A stretch of DNA of 64,000 nucleotides from JBEVJK01 sp963791325. Its GTDB lineage: Bacteria; Pseudomonadota; Alphaproteobacteria; Rhizobiales; Rhizobiaceae. The stretch covers positions 186,001 to 250,000 of the forward strand of contig CAWBRU010000004.1 in NCBI GenBank assembly GCA_963791325.1, written 5' to 3'. Below, piece after piece: positions 1 through 8,751 of this stretch (position 1 is the first letter of the stretch; each line of letters begins with the position of its first letter). The position numbers were made by a program, and so were the translations under genes. Below the pieces are notes generated by a model. The model worked only from the letters and a program-made list of their open reading frames with translations. It did not search any database and was not told the origin of the DNA.

Positions 1-490
1 CCGTCAAGGAAAACAGCTGTTGGTCGCCGCGCGAGACTTTGACCGTGCCGAGCGTGGCGCGTTCGTAGAGAAGCAGAGCGGCGAGCGGGTCGGTTGCTCC
101 CGGAGCCGGCAGCTTGAGGCCGACGAGATCGGCGTCGGCGGCGTCGATCGACAGGCCGTCCTGCTTGAGGCTGAAATTCGGCAGCGCCAGTCTGCCGATG
201 CGATAGCCGCCGTCCTGATCGCTGACGTCGTCCAGCGTCACCGTGCCGACCGGAATGGTGTCCGGGCTGCCCTGAACCTTGGCCGTGGTTGCCTCCAGCA
301 CGACGTGGGTGGCGTCGCCGCTGACCTTGCCGTAGTCGACATCGACGCCTTGCCCGCCGAGCACCTCTTTCAGGCGCTGGGCGACTTGGTTGGGATCGGC
401 AGCCGATGCCTGGCCGAGCGTGGCGCCCAAGGCAAAGACGGCGAACACGGCCCCGAACGCGTGGGATCGGCGAAAATCCATGGCTGACAT
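1..490 (-). CDS. Exported protein of unknown function, partial (3' end beyond window)
   Basis: The protein begins with a signal peptide: a charged start (MSAMDFRRSH), a hydrophobic stretch rich in Ala/Val/Phe, and a likely cleavage after QASA before ADPNQVAQRL. The mature part is mixed polar/beta-like sequence with no motif I recognise and probably lies in the periplasm. I chose the ATG at 490 because AGAAGG lies 7 bases before it; a second in-frame ATG at 481 is possible but badly spaced. The frame stays open to base 1, so the C-terminus is missing. It is divergent from parC across about 170 bp that must hold both promoters. Function unknown. Confidence 0.7.
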   Translation of the reverse strand, partial: MSAMDFRRSHAFGAVFAVFALGATLGQASAADPNQVAQRLKEVLGGQGVDVDYGKVSGDATHVVLEATTAKVQGSPDTIPVGTVTLDDVSDQDGGYRIGRLALPNFSLKQDGLSIDAADADLVGLKLPAPGATDPLAALLLYERATLGTVKVSRGDQQLFSLT

Positions 491-662
491 TATAGAACCT
501 TCTCGAGCTCGATCCTGGAGGCAGCTGGGCAGCAGCGAAGGCAGCCAATTGGTCAAAGTTTGGGTCAAAAGGCAATTGCAATTCATCCTTTGCCGGCGCC
601 GGCGCCGCCCAAGGAAGGCCTCACCCCTTGCCGCGAATCGGCTGCTCGGCTAACCGGGCGGG

Positions 663-2936
663 ATGGGAAAGAGCCTCGTTCCGCCGGGCAGCGACGGTGG
701 TGATGCGATCGAGCCGGTCGACCTCAGAAAGGCGCTCGAAGAACGCTACCTCGCCTATGCGCTGTCGACCATCATGCACCGGGCGCTCCCCGATGTGCGC
801 GACGGGCTGAAGCCGGTCCATCGCCGGATCATGCATGCGATGCGGCTGCTGCGCCTCAATCCGGACCAGGGCTTTGCCAAATGCGCTCGCATCGTCGGCG
901 AGGTGATGGGCAAGTTCCATCCCCACGGCGACCAGTCGATCTACGACGCCCTGGTCAGGCTGGCCCAGGATTTTGCCGTCCGCTACCCGCTGGTCGATGG
1001 TCAGGGCAATTTCGGCAATATCGACGGCGATAATGCCGCCGCCATGCGCTACACCGAAGCGCGGCTGACGGAGGTGGCGACCGAGCTTTTGGCCGGCATC
1101 ACCGAGAACGCCGTCGACTTCCGCCCGACCTACAATGAGGAGGACGAGGAGCCCATTGTCCTGCCGGGCGCGTTCCCCAACATCCTTGCCAACGGCTCAT
1201 CGGGCATCGCCGTCGGCATGGCGACCTCGATCCCGCCGCACAATGCCGCGGAGCTGTGCACCGCGGCACTCTTGCTGATCGACGATCCCAAGGCGCCGCT
1301 CGAGGCGCTGATGAGCAGCGGTCCGGATGACGGCCTGGTGCAGGGCCCCGACTTCCCGACCGGCGGGATCGTGGTCGACGACCGTGCTTCGATCGTGGAG
1401 GCCTACCGCACCGGCCGCGGCGGCTTTCGCGTGCGCTCGCGCTGGCACCAGGAGGACCAGGGCAGGGGCACCTGGATCGTCGTCGTCACCGAGATCCCCT
1501 ACCAGGTCCAAAAGGCCAGGCTGGTCGAGAAGATCGCCGAACTGCTCGTCGCCCGCCGGCTGCCGCTGCTCGAGGACGTGCGCGACGAAAGCGCGGAGGA
1601 CATCCGCCTGGTGCTGGTGCCCAAGAGCCGCACGGTCGATCCCGGCCTGCTGATGGAGTCGCTGTTCAAGCTGACCGAGCTGGAGGCGCGCTTCCCGCTC
1701 AACATGAACGTGCTCTCGCGCGGCAAGGTGCCGAACGTGCTGCCGCTCAACCAGGTGTTGCGCGAGTGGCTGGAGCATCGCAAGGACGTGCTGGTGCGCC
1801 GCTCGCGCCACCGCCTGGCCGAAATCGAGCGCCGGCTGGAGATCCTGGCCGGTTATCTCATCGCCTACCTCAACATCGACGAGGTGATCCGCATCATCCG
1901 CGAAGAAGACGAACCGAAGCCGGTGATGATGGCGCGCTGGTCGCTCACCGACACCCAGGCCGAGGCGATCCTCAATATGCGGCTGAGGGCGCTGCGCAAG
2001 CTGGAAGAGGTCGAGATCCGCAAGGAGTTCGACGGCCTGACGCAGGAAAAGAGCCGGATCGAGGGGCTGCTCGCCTCGAATGCCAAGCAGTGGCAGACGA
2101 TCAAAGGGGAGGTCAAGAAGCTCCGCGACAGGTTCGGCCCGGCGACGCCGCTCGGCCGCCGCCGCACCACTTTTGCCGATGCTCCGGACCATGACCTCGC
2201 CGACATCCACCATGCGATGATCGAGAAGGAGCCGATCACCGTCATCGTCTCCGAGAAGGGCTGGCTGCGGACGATGAAAGGCCATCTCGCGGACCTTTCG
2301 GCACTGACCTTCAAGGAAGGCGACCAGCTGAAGCTCGCTTTCCCCGCTCAGACCACCGACAAGATCCTGGTCTTCACCACCGGCGGCAAGTTTTACACCA
2401 TCGGCGCCGACCGGCTGCCGGGCGGGCGCGGCCATGGCGAGCCGATCCGCATCATCGTCGACATGGACAACGACCAGGACATCGTCACCGCTTTCGTCCA
2501 CCGGCCGGAGCGGCGGCTGCTGCTCGTCTCGCATCAGGGCAATGGCTTCATCGTCGCGGAGGAGGAGGTGGTCGCCAACACCCGCAAGGGCAAGCAGGTG
2601 ATGAACGTCAAGGCGCCCGACGAAGCCAAGCGCTGCGTGGCGGTCGACGGGGACCATCTGGCGATCATCGGCGAGAACCGAAAGCTGCTGGTCTTTCCCT
2701 TGGCCGAAATCCCCGAGATGACGCGCGGCAAGGGCGTGCGCCTGCAGCGCTACAAGGATGGCGGGGTGATGGATATTCGGCCGTTCGCCATCGATGCCGG
2801 GCTGAGCTGGCAGGATTCGGCCGAGCGCATCTTCACCCGCTCGCGTGCCGAGCTTGCCGAATGGATCGGCGCGCGGGCTTCGGCCGGCCGCATGGTCCCG
2901 AAAGGATTTCCGCGCACCGGCCGCTTCGGCGGCTAG
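663..2936 (+). CDS. parC: DNA topoisomerase IV subunit A
   Basis: ParC pairs with ParE to decatenate daughter chromosomes in the cytoplasm. The 757-residue length is normal for an alphaproteobacterial ParC. The N-terminal breakage-reunion domain carries the catalytic tyrosine, Tyr130, in AAMRYTEARL, preceded by the KFHPHGD segment of the quinolone-determining region. At the two classic resistance positions (Ser80 and Glu84 in E. coli ParC) this protein has Gln91 and Asp95. The C-terminal beta-propeller domain is shorter than in GyrA, which together with the MGKSLVPP start favours ParC over GyrA. An IS481 element begins two bases after the stop TAG, and the target duplication keeps that stop intact. 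Confidence 0.95.
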   Translation: MGKSLVPPGSDGGDAIEPVDLRKALEERYLAYALSTIMHRALPDVRDGLKPVHRRIMHAMRLLRLNPDQGFAKCARIVGEVMGKFHPHGDQSIYDALVRLAQDFAVRYPLVDGQGNFGNIDGDNAAAMRYTEARLTEVATELLAGITENAVDFRPTYNEEDEEPIVLPGAFPNILANGSSGIAVGMATSIPPHNAAELCTAALLLIDDPKAPLEALMSSGPDDGLVQGPDFPTGGIVVDDRASIVEAYRTGRGGFRVRSRWHQEDQGRGTWIVVVTEIPYQVQKARLVEKIAELLVARRLPLLEDVRDESAEDIRLVLVPKSRTVDPGLLMESLFKLTELEARFPLNMNVLSRGKVPNVLPLNQVLREWLEHRKDVLVRRSRHRLAEIERRLEILAGYLIAYLNIDEVIRIIREEDEPKPVMMARWSLTDTQAEAILNMRLRALRKLEEVEIRKEFDGLTQEKSRIEGLLASNAKQWQTIKGEVKKLRDRFGPATPLGRRRTTFADAPDHDLADIHHAMIEKEPITVIVSEKGWLRTMKGHLADLSALTFKEGDQLKLAFPAQTTDKILVFTTGGKFYTIGADRLPGGRGHGEPIRIIVDMDNDQDIVTAFVHRPERRLLLVSHQGNGFIVAEEEVVANTRKGKQVMNVKAPDEAKRCVAVDGDHLAIIGENRKLLVFPLAEIPEMTRGKGVRLQRYKDGGVMDIRPFAIDAGLSWQDSAERIFTRSRAELAEWIGARASAGRMVPKGFPRTGRFGG

Positions 2937-3980
2937 ATGTCGTTTCCAAGGACGTTGTCCTTGAGTTTTGAGATGGGAGGCTTGCCGCCGAGGGCGGCAT
3001 GAGGTCTGCGGGTGTTGTAATCGCACAGCCATGCCGGCATAGCTTCGGTTCGCTGGGCCGAGCTCTGGAAGGGTCGGGCGTAGAGCCATTCGCGCAGGGA
3101 TGTCTGGATGAAGCGTTCGGCCTTGCCGTTGGTGCGTGGCGTGTATGGCCTGGTTCGCTTGTGGCGGATGCCGCGATTTGCGAGTGCCTTTCGAAAGAGC
3201 CAGCTTTTGTAGGCCGAGCCGTTGTCGGTCATGACGCGCTCGACCTTGATGCCATGGCGCTCGAAGAAGCCAAGCGCCCGCTCGAGGAAGGCGGTCGCGC
3301 TCGTCTTCTTCTCGTCGGGTAGGATTTCGGTGTAGGCGAGCCGGGAAGCGTCGTCGATGGCGACATGGAGAGCCTCCCAGCCGAGACCCTCGCCACGGCC
3401 GCGACGGCTGCTCTGGCCGCGCCGGTCGCCGGTGATGCGGTGGCCGATGCCGTCGATCCTGCCGAGCTTCTTGGAATCGATGTGGATCAGTTCGCCGGGC
3501 TGCTCCCGCTCGTAGCGGACGACTGCCACGGCCGGGTCGAGAGCCTTGAGCCTGCCGAGCCCGATCCGGCGCAGCGCCTTGCCGACCGTCGAGACCGGCC
3601 GGCCGAGGCGGCGCGCGATCGCCGGCCCCGACAACCGCTGGCGCCGCAGGACTGCGATCTCGGTTTCGGCGGCGGCATCGAGCCGGAACGGGCAGGAATG
3701 CGGCCGCGACGAGCGGTCGCCCAAGCCGGCAGCACCTTCCACCCGGAAGCGGTCGCGCCACTTGCGCACCGTCCTGCCGTCGACACCGAACGCCGACGCC
3801 ACGGCCGCGACCGTCGAGCCCGCCTCAAGACGTTCCACGATCAGCATTCGACTGCGCGGCGTGGTTCTGGCATTCTCATGAATGTCCATCCGAGGCTCCT
3901 GGGTCACGGTCGCGTGTGTGGTAACCGCAACCTCGCATCCAAGCCTCGGACGGACAACCTCCATAGCAACGACAGCTAGA
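2932..3980. mobile_element. IS481-family insertion sequence with 6-bp target duplication
   Basis: The element itself is 2938-3974 (1037 bp). Its ends are imperfect inverted repeats of 23 bp, about 19 identical: TGTCGTTTCCAAGGACGTTG at the left against TGTCGTTGCTATGGAGGTTG read inward from the right. The direct repeat GCTAGA lies at 2932-2937 and 3975-3980, fitting the NCTAGN target consensus reported for IS481 and IS1002. Removing the element rejoins parC to GGCTAGAGTAGCAACGG. One transposase gene fills it on the minus strand. Intact ends, intact duplication and an open transposase frame suggest recent, possibly active, insertion. Confidence 0.93.
2933..3889 (-). CDS. IS481-family DDE transposase
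   Basis: A 318-residue transposase. An N-terminal helix-turn-helix region (VAAVASAFGVDGRTVRKWR) is followed by the retroviral-type catalytic core with Asp138 (HIDSKKLG), Asp222 (MTDNGSAY) and Glu258 (GKAERF); the last two are spaced as in the D-35-E signature. I chose the ATG at 3889 because AGGAG sits just upstream; an ATG 25 codons earlier, inside the right terminal repeat, is less likely. The stop codon TAG is at 2933-2935, outside the element and within the duplicated target GCTAGA. The host target therefore supplies the stop, and it overlaps the parC stop on the opposite strand. Confidence 0.95.
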   Translation of the reverse strand: MDIHENARTTPRSRMLIVERLEAGSTVAAVASAFGVDGRTVRKWRDRFRVEGAAGLGDRSSRPHSCPFRLDAAAETEIAVLRRQRLSGPAIARRLGRPVSTVGKALRRIGLGRLKALDPAVAVVRYEREQPGELIHIDSKKLGRIDGIGHRITGDRRGQSSRRGRGEGLGWEALHVAIDDASRLAYTEILPDEKKTSATAFLERALGFFERHGIKVERVMTDNGSAYKSWLFRKALANRGIRHKRTRPYTPRTNGKAERFIQTSLREWLYARPFQSSAQRTEAMPAWLCDYNTRRPHAALGGKPPISKLKDNVLGNDI

Positions 3981-3987
3981 GTAGCAA

Positions 3988-4066
3988 CGGCTTTCCGTCC
4001 GGAATTGCGGAAAAACCAAGACTTGGAGCGGAGCGCCGATTCTGAAGAAACGGTGATCCGCTCTGG
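3988..4066. repeat. Rhizobial-type intergenic palindromic repeat, copy A (left arm missing)
   Basis: The segment CTTTCCGTCCGGAATTGCGG, plus about 60 bp after it, recurs at 54216-54291 with roughly 80-85% identity by eye. Copy A lacks the left palindrome arm (GCAATTCC...AAAA) that copy B has. Before the IS insertion it stood just after the parC stop. From memory, very similar elements are scattered between genes in Rhizobium, Mesorhizobium and Agrobacterium and can form stem-loops at 3' ends of transcripts. Confidence 0.7.
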
Positions 4067-4085
4067 AACATGATCCTGGCGGCGC

Positions 4086-5477
4086 TCAGGCGGCCGCCGC
4101 CTTGATGTTCTGGTTGAGGCTGAAGAAGTTGGTCGGGTCGTATTTGCGCTTGACCTCGGCCAACCTGGCGTAGTTGTCGCCGAACGAAGCCCGGATCACG
4201 TCGTCGGTCGGCTCGCTCTGGAAGTTGAGCAGGTGGCTCTTGCTGTAGGGCTCGAGGGCGTCATAGAAGGCCCGCGCCCAAGCGACGTGACCGGCACCGT
4301 CGCCCGATCCCGGCGCCCATTGTGCCATCATGCCTACATTGTACTCCGCGCCGCGCTGGGCAAAGGCCGATTCGGCCGGACCGACCCGGCCGGGCGCGCC
4401 GCCGTAGAATTCGACCACCACCGCCGACAGCGGCGAGGCCATGCGGTTGCCGTGCTCGACGACGGTGTCGATCACCTCGTCGCTCAGCCGCGGCACGAAG
4501 CTCGCCTTCCAATGGTTGTAGGAACCGTCGGGGAAAGCGCCGTCGAGCAGCGTCTGCATTGCCGGGAACGGCATCGGCTGGACCGCGTCCATCAGCGGCG
4601 GCCCGAATGCCCTGAGCGGCGCCAGCACGCGCTCGCCTTCGGCCATGTCGCCGCACCAGCAGCAGATCACCGCGGCCGCAGGCATGCCGTCGGGGGCGGT
4701 CACCAGGGCAGCGTAGGCGGTGAGCTCCTCCGGGGCCGTGGCCATGAAGTCGCGATAGTACCTGAGCAACTCCTTGGCCTTTTCCCGGGGATGGACGACG
4801 AGGCCGCCGAGCACCATCGAGACCGGCTGGGCCCGGAAACGGAAGGCTGTGACGACGCCGAAATTGCCGCCGCCGCCGCGCAGCGCCCAAAACAGATCCG
4901 GCCGTTCTTCGGCGCTCGCCCGCATCAAAGTGCCGTCCGCGCCGACCACATCGAAAGAGACGACGTTGTCGCAGGAAAGCCCGTGCTTGCGCACCAGCCA
5001 GCCGACGCCGCCGCCGAGCGTCAGGCCGGCCACGCCGGTCTTGGAGACCAGGCCCATCGGCACCGCCAGGCCGTGAAGATGCGTCTCGCGGTCGAGATCG
5101 CCCAGCGTGGCGCCTCCCTGGACCGTGACGATCCGTGTCTCGGGGTCGACGACCACGCCGCGCATGGCCGAGAGGTCGATGACCATGCCGTCGTCGCAGA
5201 GCGCCCGCCCGGCCACGTTGTGACCGCCGCCGCGGACCGCCACCAGCAGGTCATGCGCGCCTGCGAACTTGACGGCCGCTATGATATCGGCCGTGCCGAG
5301 GCACCGCACGATCAGCCCCGGCCGCCGGTCGATCGCCGCATTCCAGATCCGCCGCGCGATGTCATAGGCCGCGTCTTGCGGCTGAATGGCGCTGCCGGCC
5401 AAGCCGGCGGTGAAGGTTTCGATGGTCGCCGGGTCGATCGGTCTGCCGCTGCGGTCGAGAAGCTGCGTCTTGGACAT
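4086..5477 (-). CDS. FAD-linked oxidoreductase, berberine-bridge-enzyme-like
   Basis: A 463-residue member of the PCMH-type FAD-binding oxidases. The FAD domain shows RGGGHNVAG, where His86 is the usual site of 8-alpha-histidyl flavin attachment, then GVAGLTLGGGVGW and a GGGGNFGVVT segment. The C-terminal end PTNFFSLNQNI matches the berberine-bridge (BBE) tail that closes the flavin site. The second covalent anchor, a Cys found in bicovalent members, is not visible. The substrate cannot be read from the sequence; relatives oxidise sugars, alkaloids or polyketides. The ATG at 5477 (MSKTQLL) is preceded by AAGGGA; an earlier ATG at 5522 is weaker. No signal peptide, so probably cytosolic. Confidence 0.88.
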   Translation of the reverse strand: MSKTQLLDRSGRPIDPATIETFTAGLAGSAIQPQDAAYDIARRIWNAAIDRRPGLIVRCLGTADIIAAVKFAGAHDLLVAVRGGGHNVAGRALCDDGMVIDLSAMRGVVVDPETRIVTVQGGATLGDLDRETHLHGLAVPMGLVSKTGVAGLTLGGGVGWLVRKHGLSCDNVVSFDVVGADGTLMRASAEERPDLFWALRGGGGNFGVVTAFRFRAQPVSMVLGGLVVHPREKAKELLRYYRDFMATAPEELTAYAALVTAPDGMPAAAVICCWCGDMAEGERVLAPLRAFGPPLMDAVQPMPFPAMQTLLDGAFPDGSYNHWKASFVPRLSDEVIDTVVEHGNRMASPLSAVVVEFYGGAPGRVGPAESAFAQRGAEYNVGMMAQWAPGSGDGAGHVAWARAFYDALEPYSKSHLLNFQSEPTDDVIRASFGDNYARLAEVKRKYDPTNFFSLNQNIKAAAA

Positions 5478-5650
5478 CTCAGTTCCCTTGATCTCGCTGG
5501 TGAGACTGGCCGCCGCACCCACGGCAGCACCTTTCCGCGCACCCCCTGGGTGGCGTTGGCATAGAGCTACGCCGCGCCTGTATCCGCCGTCGGTCGGACG
5601 CGGGGAGGAAATGTTTCGATTGTTTCACCGGGCCGCCGGCGGGCGGGGTT

Positions 5651-8600
5651 TCAATCCGCCAGCGCCGGCATCAGACTTGGATCCGGCTTCTCCGCATGCT
5701 GCGGCAGATCCTTTGAGGCGATGTAGGTATAGAACATCGGCACCACGAACAGCGTGAACATCGTGCCGACCAGGATGCCGGAGAAGATCACCAGGCCCAT
5801 CGAGTAGCGGGCCGCTGCGCCGGCGCCCTGGGCGATGATCAGCGGCACGACGCCGAGCGCCATCGCCGCGGTCGTCATCAGGATCGGCCGCAGGCGCACC
5901 TTGGCCGAGGCGATGATCGCGTCGCGGCGGCGCATGCCATGCTGCTCGCGCTGCTGGTTGGCGAATTCGACCAGCAGGATGCCGTGCTTGGTGATCAGTC
6001 CGATCAGCGTGATCAGCCCGACCTGGGTGTAGATGTTGAGGGTGCCGAGCCCGAGGTTGAGCGGCACGATCGCGCCGAAGATCGACAGCGGCACCGACAT
6101 CATGATGATCAGCGGGTCGCGGAAACTCTCGAACTGCGCAGCCAGCACCAGATAGATGACGACCACGGCGAGCCCGAAGGCGATCAGGATGGTGTTGCCC
6201 TGTTGCTTCTCGAGCCGCGACTGGCCGGAATAGTCGATGAAGAACCCGGTCGGCAGCAGCGGCCGGGCGATGTTTTCGATGGTGGCGAGGCCATCGCCGG
6301 TGGTCACGCCCGGCAGCGGCAGCGCCGAGATGGTCGCAGCGTTCAACTGGTTGAACTGCTCGATTGCGGCCGGCGAGGCGTTGGTCGAGATGTTGACCAC
6401 CGCCGACAGCGGCACCATCTGGTCGGTGACGCTGCGGACGAAGAACTGGCCAAGCGCCTGCGGGTTGTTGCGGATATTTGCTGCGGTACTTGCAGGATGA
6501 TGTCGTAGCTGTTGGAATCGCGATCGAATTGCGCGACATCGAGCCGCCGCCGACCAGCAGGCGTCAGCGTCGCGCCCGATATCGGCCACGGAGAGGTTGA
6601 GGGCTGCGGCGCGGTCGCGATCGATGGTCACCGTCACCTGCGGCGCATCGAAGGCCAGCGAGTTCTGGACGATGATGAAGCGGCCGGAGGCCTGCGCCTT
6701 GTTCTTGATCTCCTCGGCGACCTCGTAGACCTGGCTGGCATCGCCGGTCGACTGGATGATCATCGAGATCGGCAGGCCGCCGCCGGCGCCCGGCAGCGAA
6801 GGCGGGGCAAACACCAGCGCCTGCACGCCGGCAACCTTGGAGATGCGGCCCTGGATGTCCTGCTGCAGCGCCGCCTGTTTGCGCGTGCGCTCGGCCCAGT
6901 CCTTGAACGCCCACACCGCGAAGGCGCCGAATTGGTGTCGCCGCCGAACGCCACCGCCGAGAAATTGGCGCGCAGCTCGGGGATGTCCTTGGTTGCCGCC
7001 ATCATCTGGTTGACATAGCGGCTCGGTGTAGGCCGAGGTCGCATAGCGCGGCGCCGTGACCAGCGAAAACAGCGCGCCGGCGTCTTCCTCGGGCGCCAGC
7101 TCGCCCGACGTCTTGAAGAACATGAAGGCCGTTACCGCGACCAGCGCCACCACCATCATCAGCGTCACCGGCCGATAGTTGAGCGAGCCGCGCGACCAGC
7201 CTCTCATAAGTCCGCTCGACCCGCTCGAAACTGCGGTCGACGATGCTCTGGAAGCGGCTGTGCTGGCCGGCCTTCAGGACGCGGGCCGCCATCATCGGGG
7301 TGATCGTCAGGGCGACGAGGCCCGACAGCACGACCGCAGCCGGCCAGCGTCACTGCGAATTCGCGGAACAGCGCGCCGGTGAGCCCGCCGGTGAAGGCCA
7401 GCGGCGCGAACACCGCGGCGAGCGTGATGGTCATGGCGACGACGGCCGAGGAGATCTCGCGCATGCTGTTGAAGGCCGCCTGCATCGGCGACATGCCGTC
7501 CTCTTCCATGTGGCGGTGGATGTTTTCCACGACCACGATGGCGTCGTCGACGACCAGGCCGATGGCCAGCACCATGGCCAGCAGCGACAACAGATTGATC
7601 GAATAGCCCATCACGAACAGGATGAAGCAGACGCCGATCAGCGACAGCGGGATGGTGACGATCGGCATCAGCACCGAGCGGAACGAGCCGAGGAACAGCA
7701 GGATCACCACGACGACGATGGCCACCGCCTCGGCGATGGTCTTGAACACCTCCTCGATCGAGGCGCTGATCTGCCGGGTGGCGTCGTAGACCAGCGTGAT
7801 CGTCATCCCCTGCGGCAGGCTGGATTGGATCGACGGCAGCTCCTTGAGCACCGCCGCAGCCGTGTCGAGCGGATTGGCGGCCGGCGTCGGGAAGATGCCC
7901 ATGAAGATGCCGGGCTGGCCGTTGAAGTTGACGATCGTGTCGGTGTTTTCCGCGGCGAGCTCGACTCGCGCCACGTCGCGCAGCCTGACCACCTTGCCGT
8001 CTTCCGACCGCAGCGGCAGCGCGCCGAACGCCTCCGGCGTCTGCAGCGTCGAGCGCACGGTGATCGAATAGGCGACGTACGTCGTTTTCGGTCTTGCCCG
8101 GTGCCGACAGAAAGTTCGAGGCATTGATCTCGGCCAGCACCTCCGAGGCCGTCAGCGCCGCGCGCCGGCGAGCCTCACCGGATCGATCCAGACGCGCATC
8201 GAATATTCCGCGGCGCCGAGGATCTGCACCTCGGCGACGCCCTCGATGGTCGACATCCGCGGCCGGATGACGCGCTCGATATATTCGGTGAGCTGCTCGG
8301 GCGTCATGTTCGGGTTCTGCATCGCCAGATACATGATGGCGAATTGCTGACCGGTGCCCTTGACGATCACCGGGTCCTTGGAATCGTCGGGCAGGTCGCC
8401 GCGCACGCCCTGCACCTTGGACATCACTTCGGTGAGCGCGATGTCGGGATTGGAGCCGAGCCTCATGTGGACGGTGACGACGCTGGTCGATGGCCGGCTC
8501 TGCGAGGTCACGTAGTCGATGTTCTCGGGTCGAGACGACGGCGCGGGCGATCGGCGCGGAGATGAAGCCCTGGATGAGGTCGGCGGCGGCGCCCGGATAG

Positions 8601-8751
8601 GAGGTGGTGATGGTGATCACCGTTTCCTCGACCTCCGGATACTGCCGGACCTGACAGGTTGAAGATGCCCTGGAGCGCCAAGCAGGAGCAGCAGCAGCGC
8701 CAGCACCGTCGACATGACCGGTCGACGGATGAAGAGGTCGGAAATGCTCAT
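5651..8751 (-). pseudogene. RND efflux permease, frame-disrupted
   Basis: Read across frames, this is a full-length (about 1030 residues) hydrophobe/amphiphile efflux permease of the AcrB/MexF type, an inner-membrane proton antiporter working with a periplasmic adaptor and outer-membrane channel. It starts MSISDLFIRRPVMSTVLALL at 8751, keeps the VVDDAIVVVENIHR segment of the proton relay helix, and ends LPQHAEKPDPSLMPALAD. The frame changes near 8675, 8657, 8529, 8163, 8095, 7340, 7198, 7025, 6935 and at several points between 6575 and 6480. Nearly all are explained by one extra base. Protein sequence between breaks is well conserved, which argues for sequence errors or very recent damage. 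The start overlaps the adaptor stop (ATGA). Confidence 0.85.

Noticed and set aside
1197..3761. Very long minus-strand open frame opposite parC and running into the IS
   Set aside because: Composition is Arg/Gly/Asp-rich with no family motif and it crosses the IS boundary; it is a shadow of parC in GC-rich DNA.
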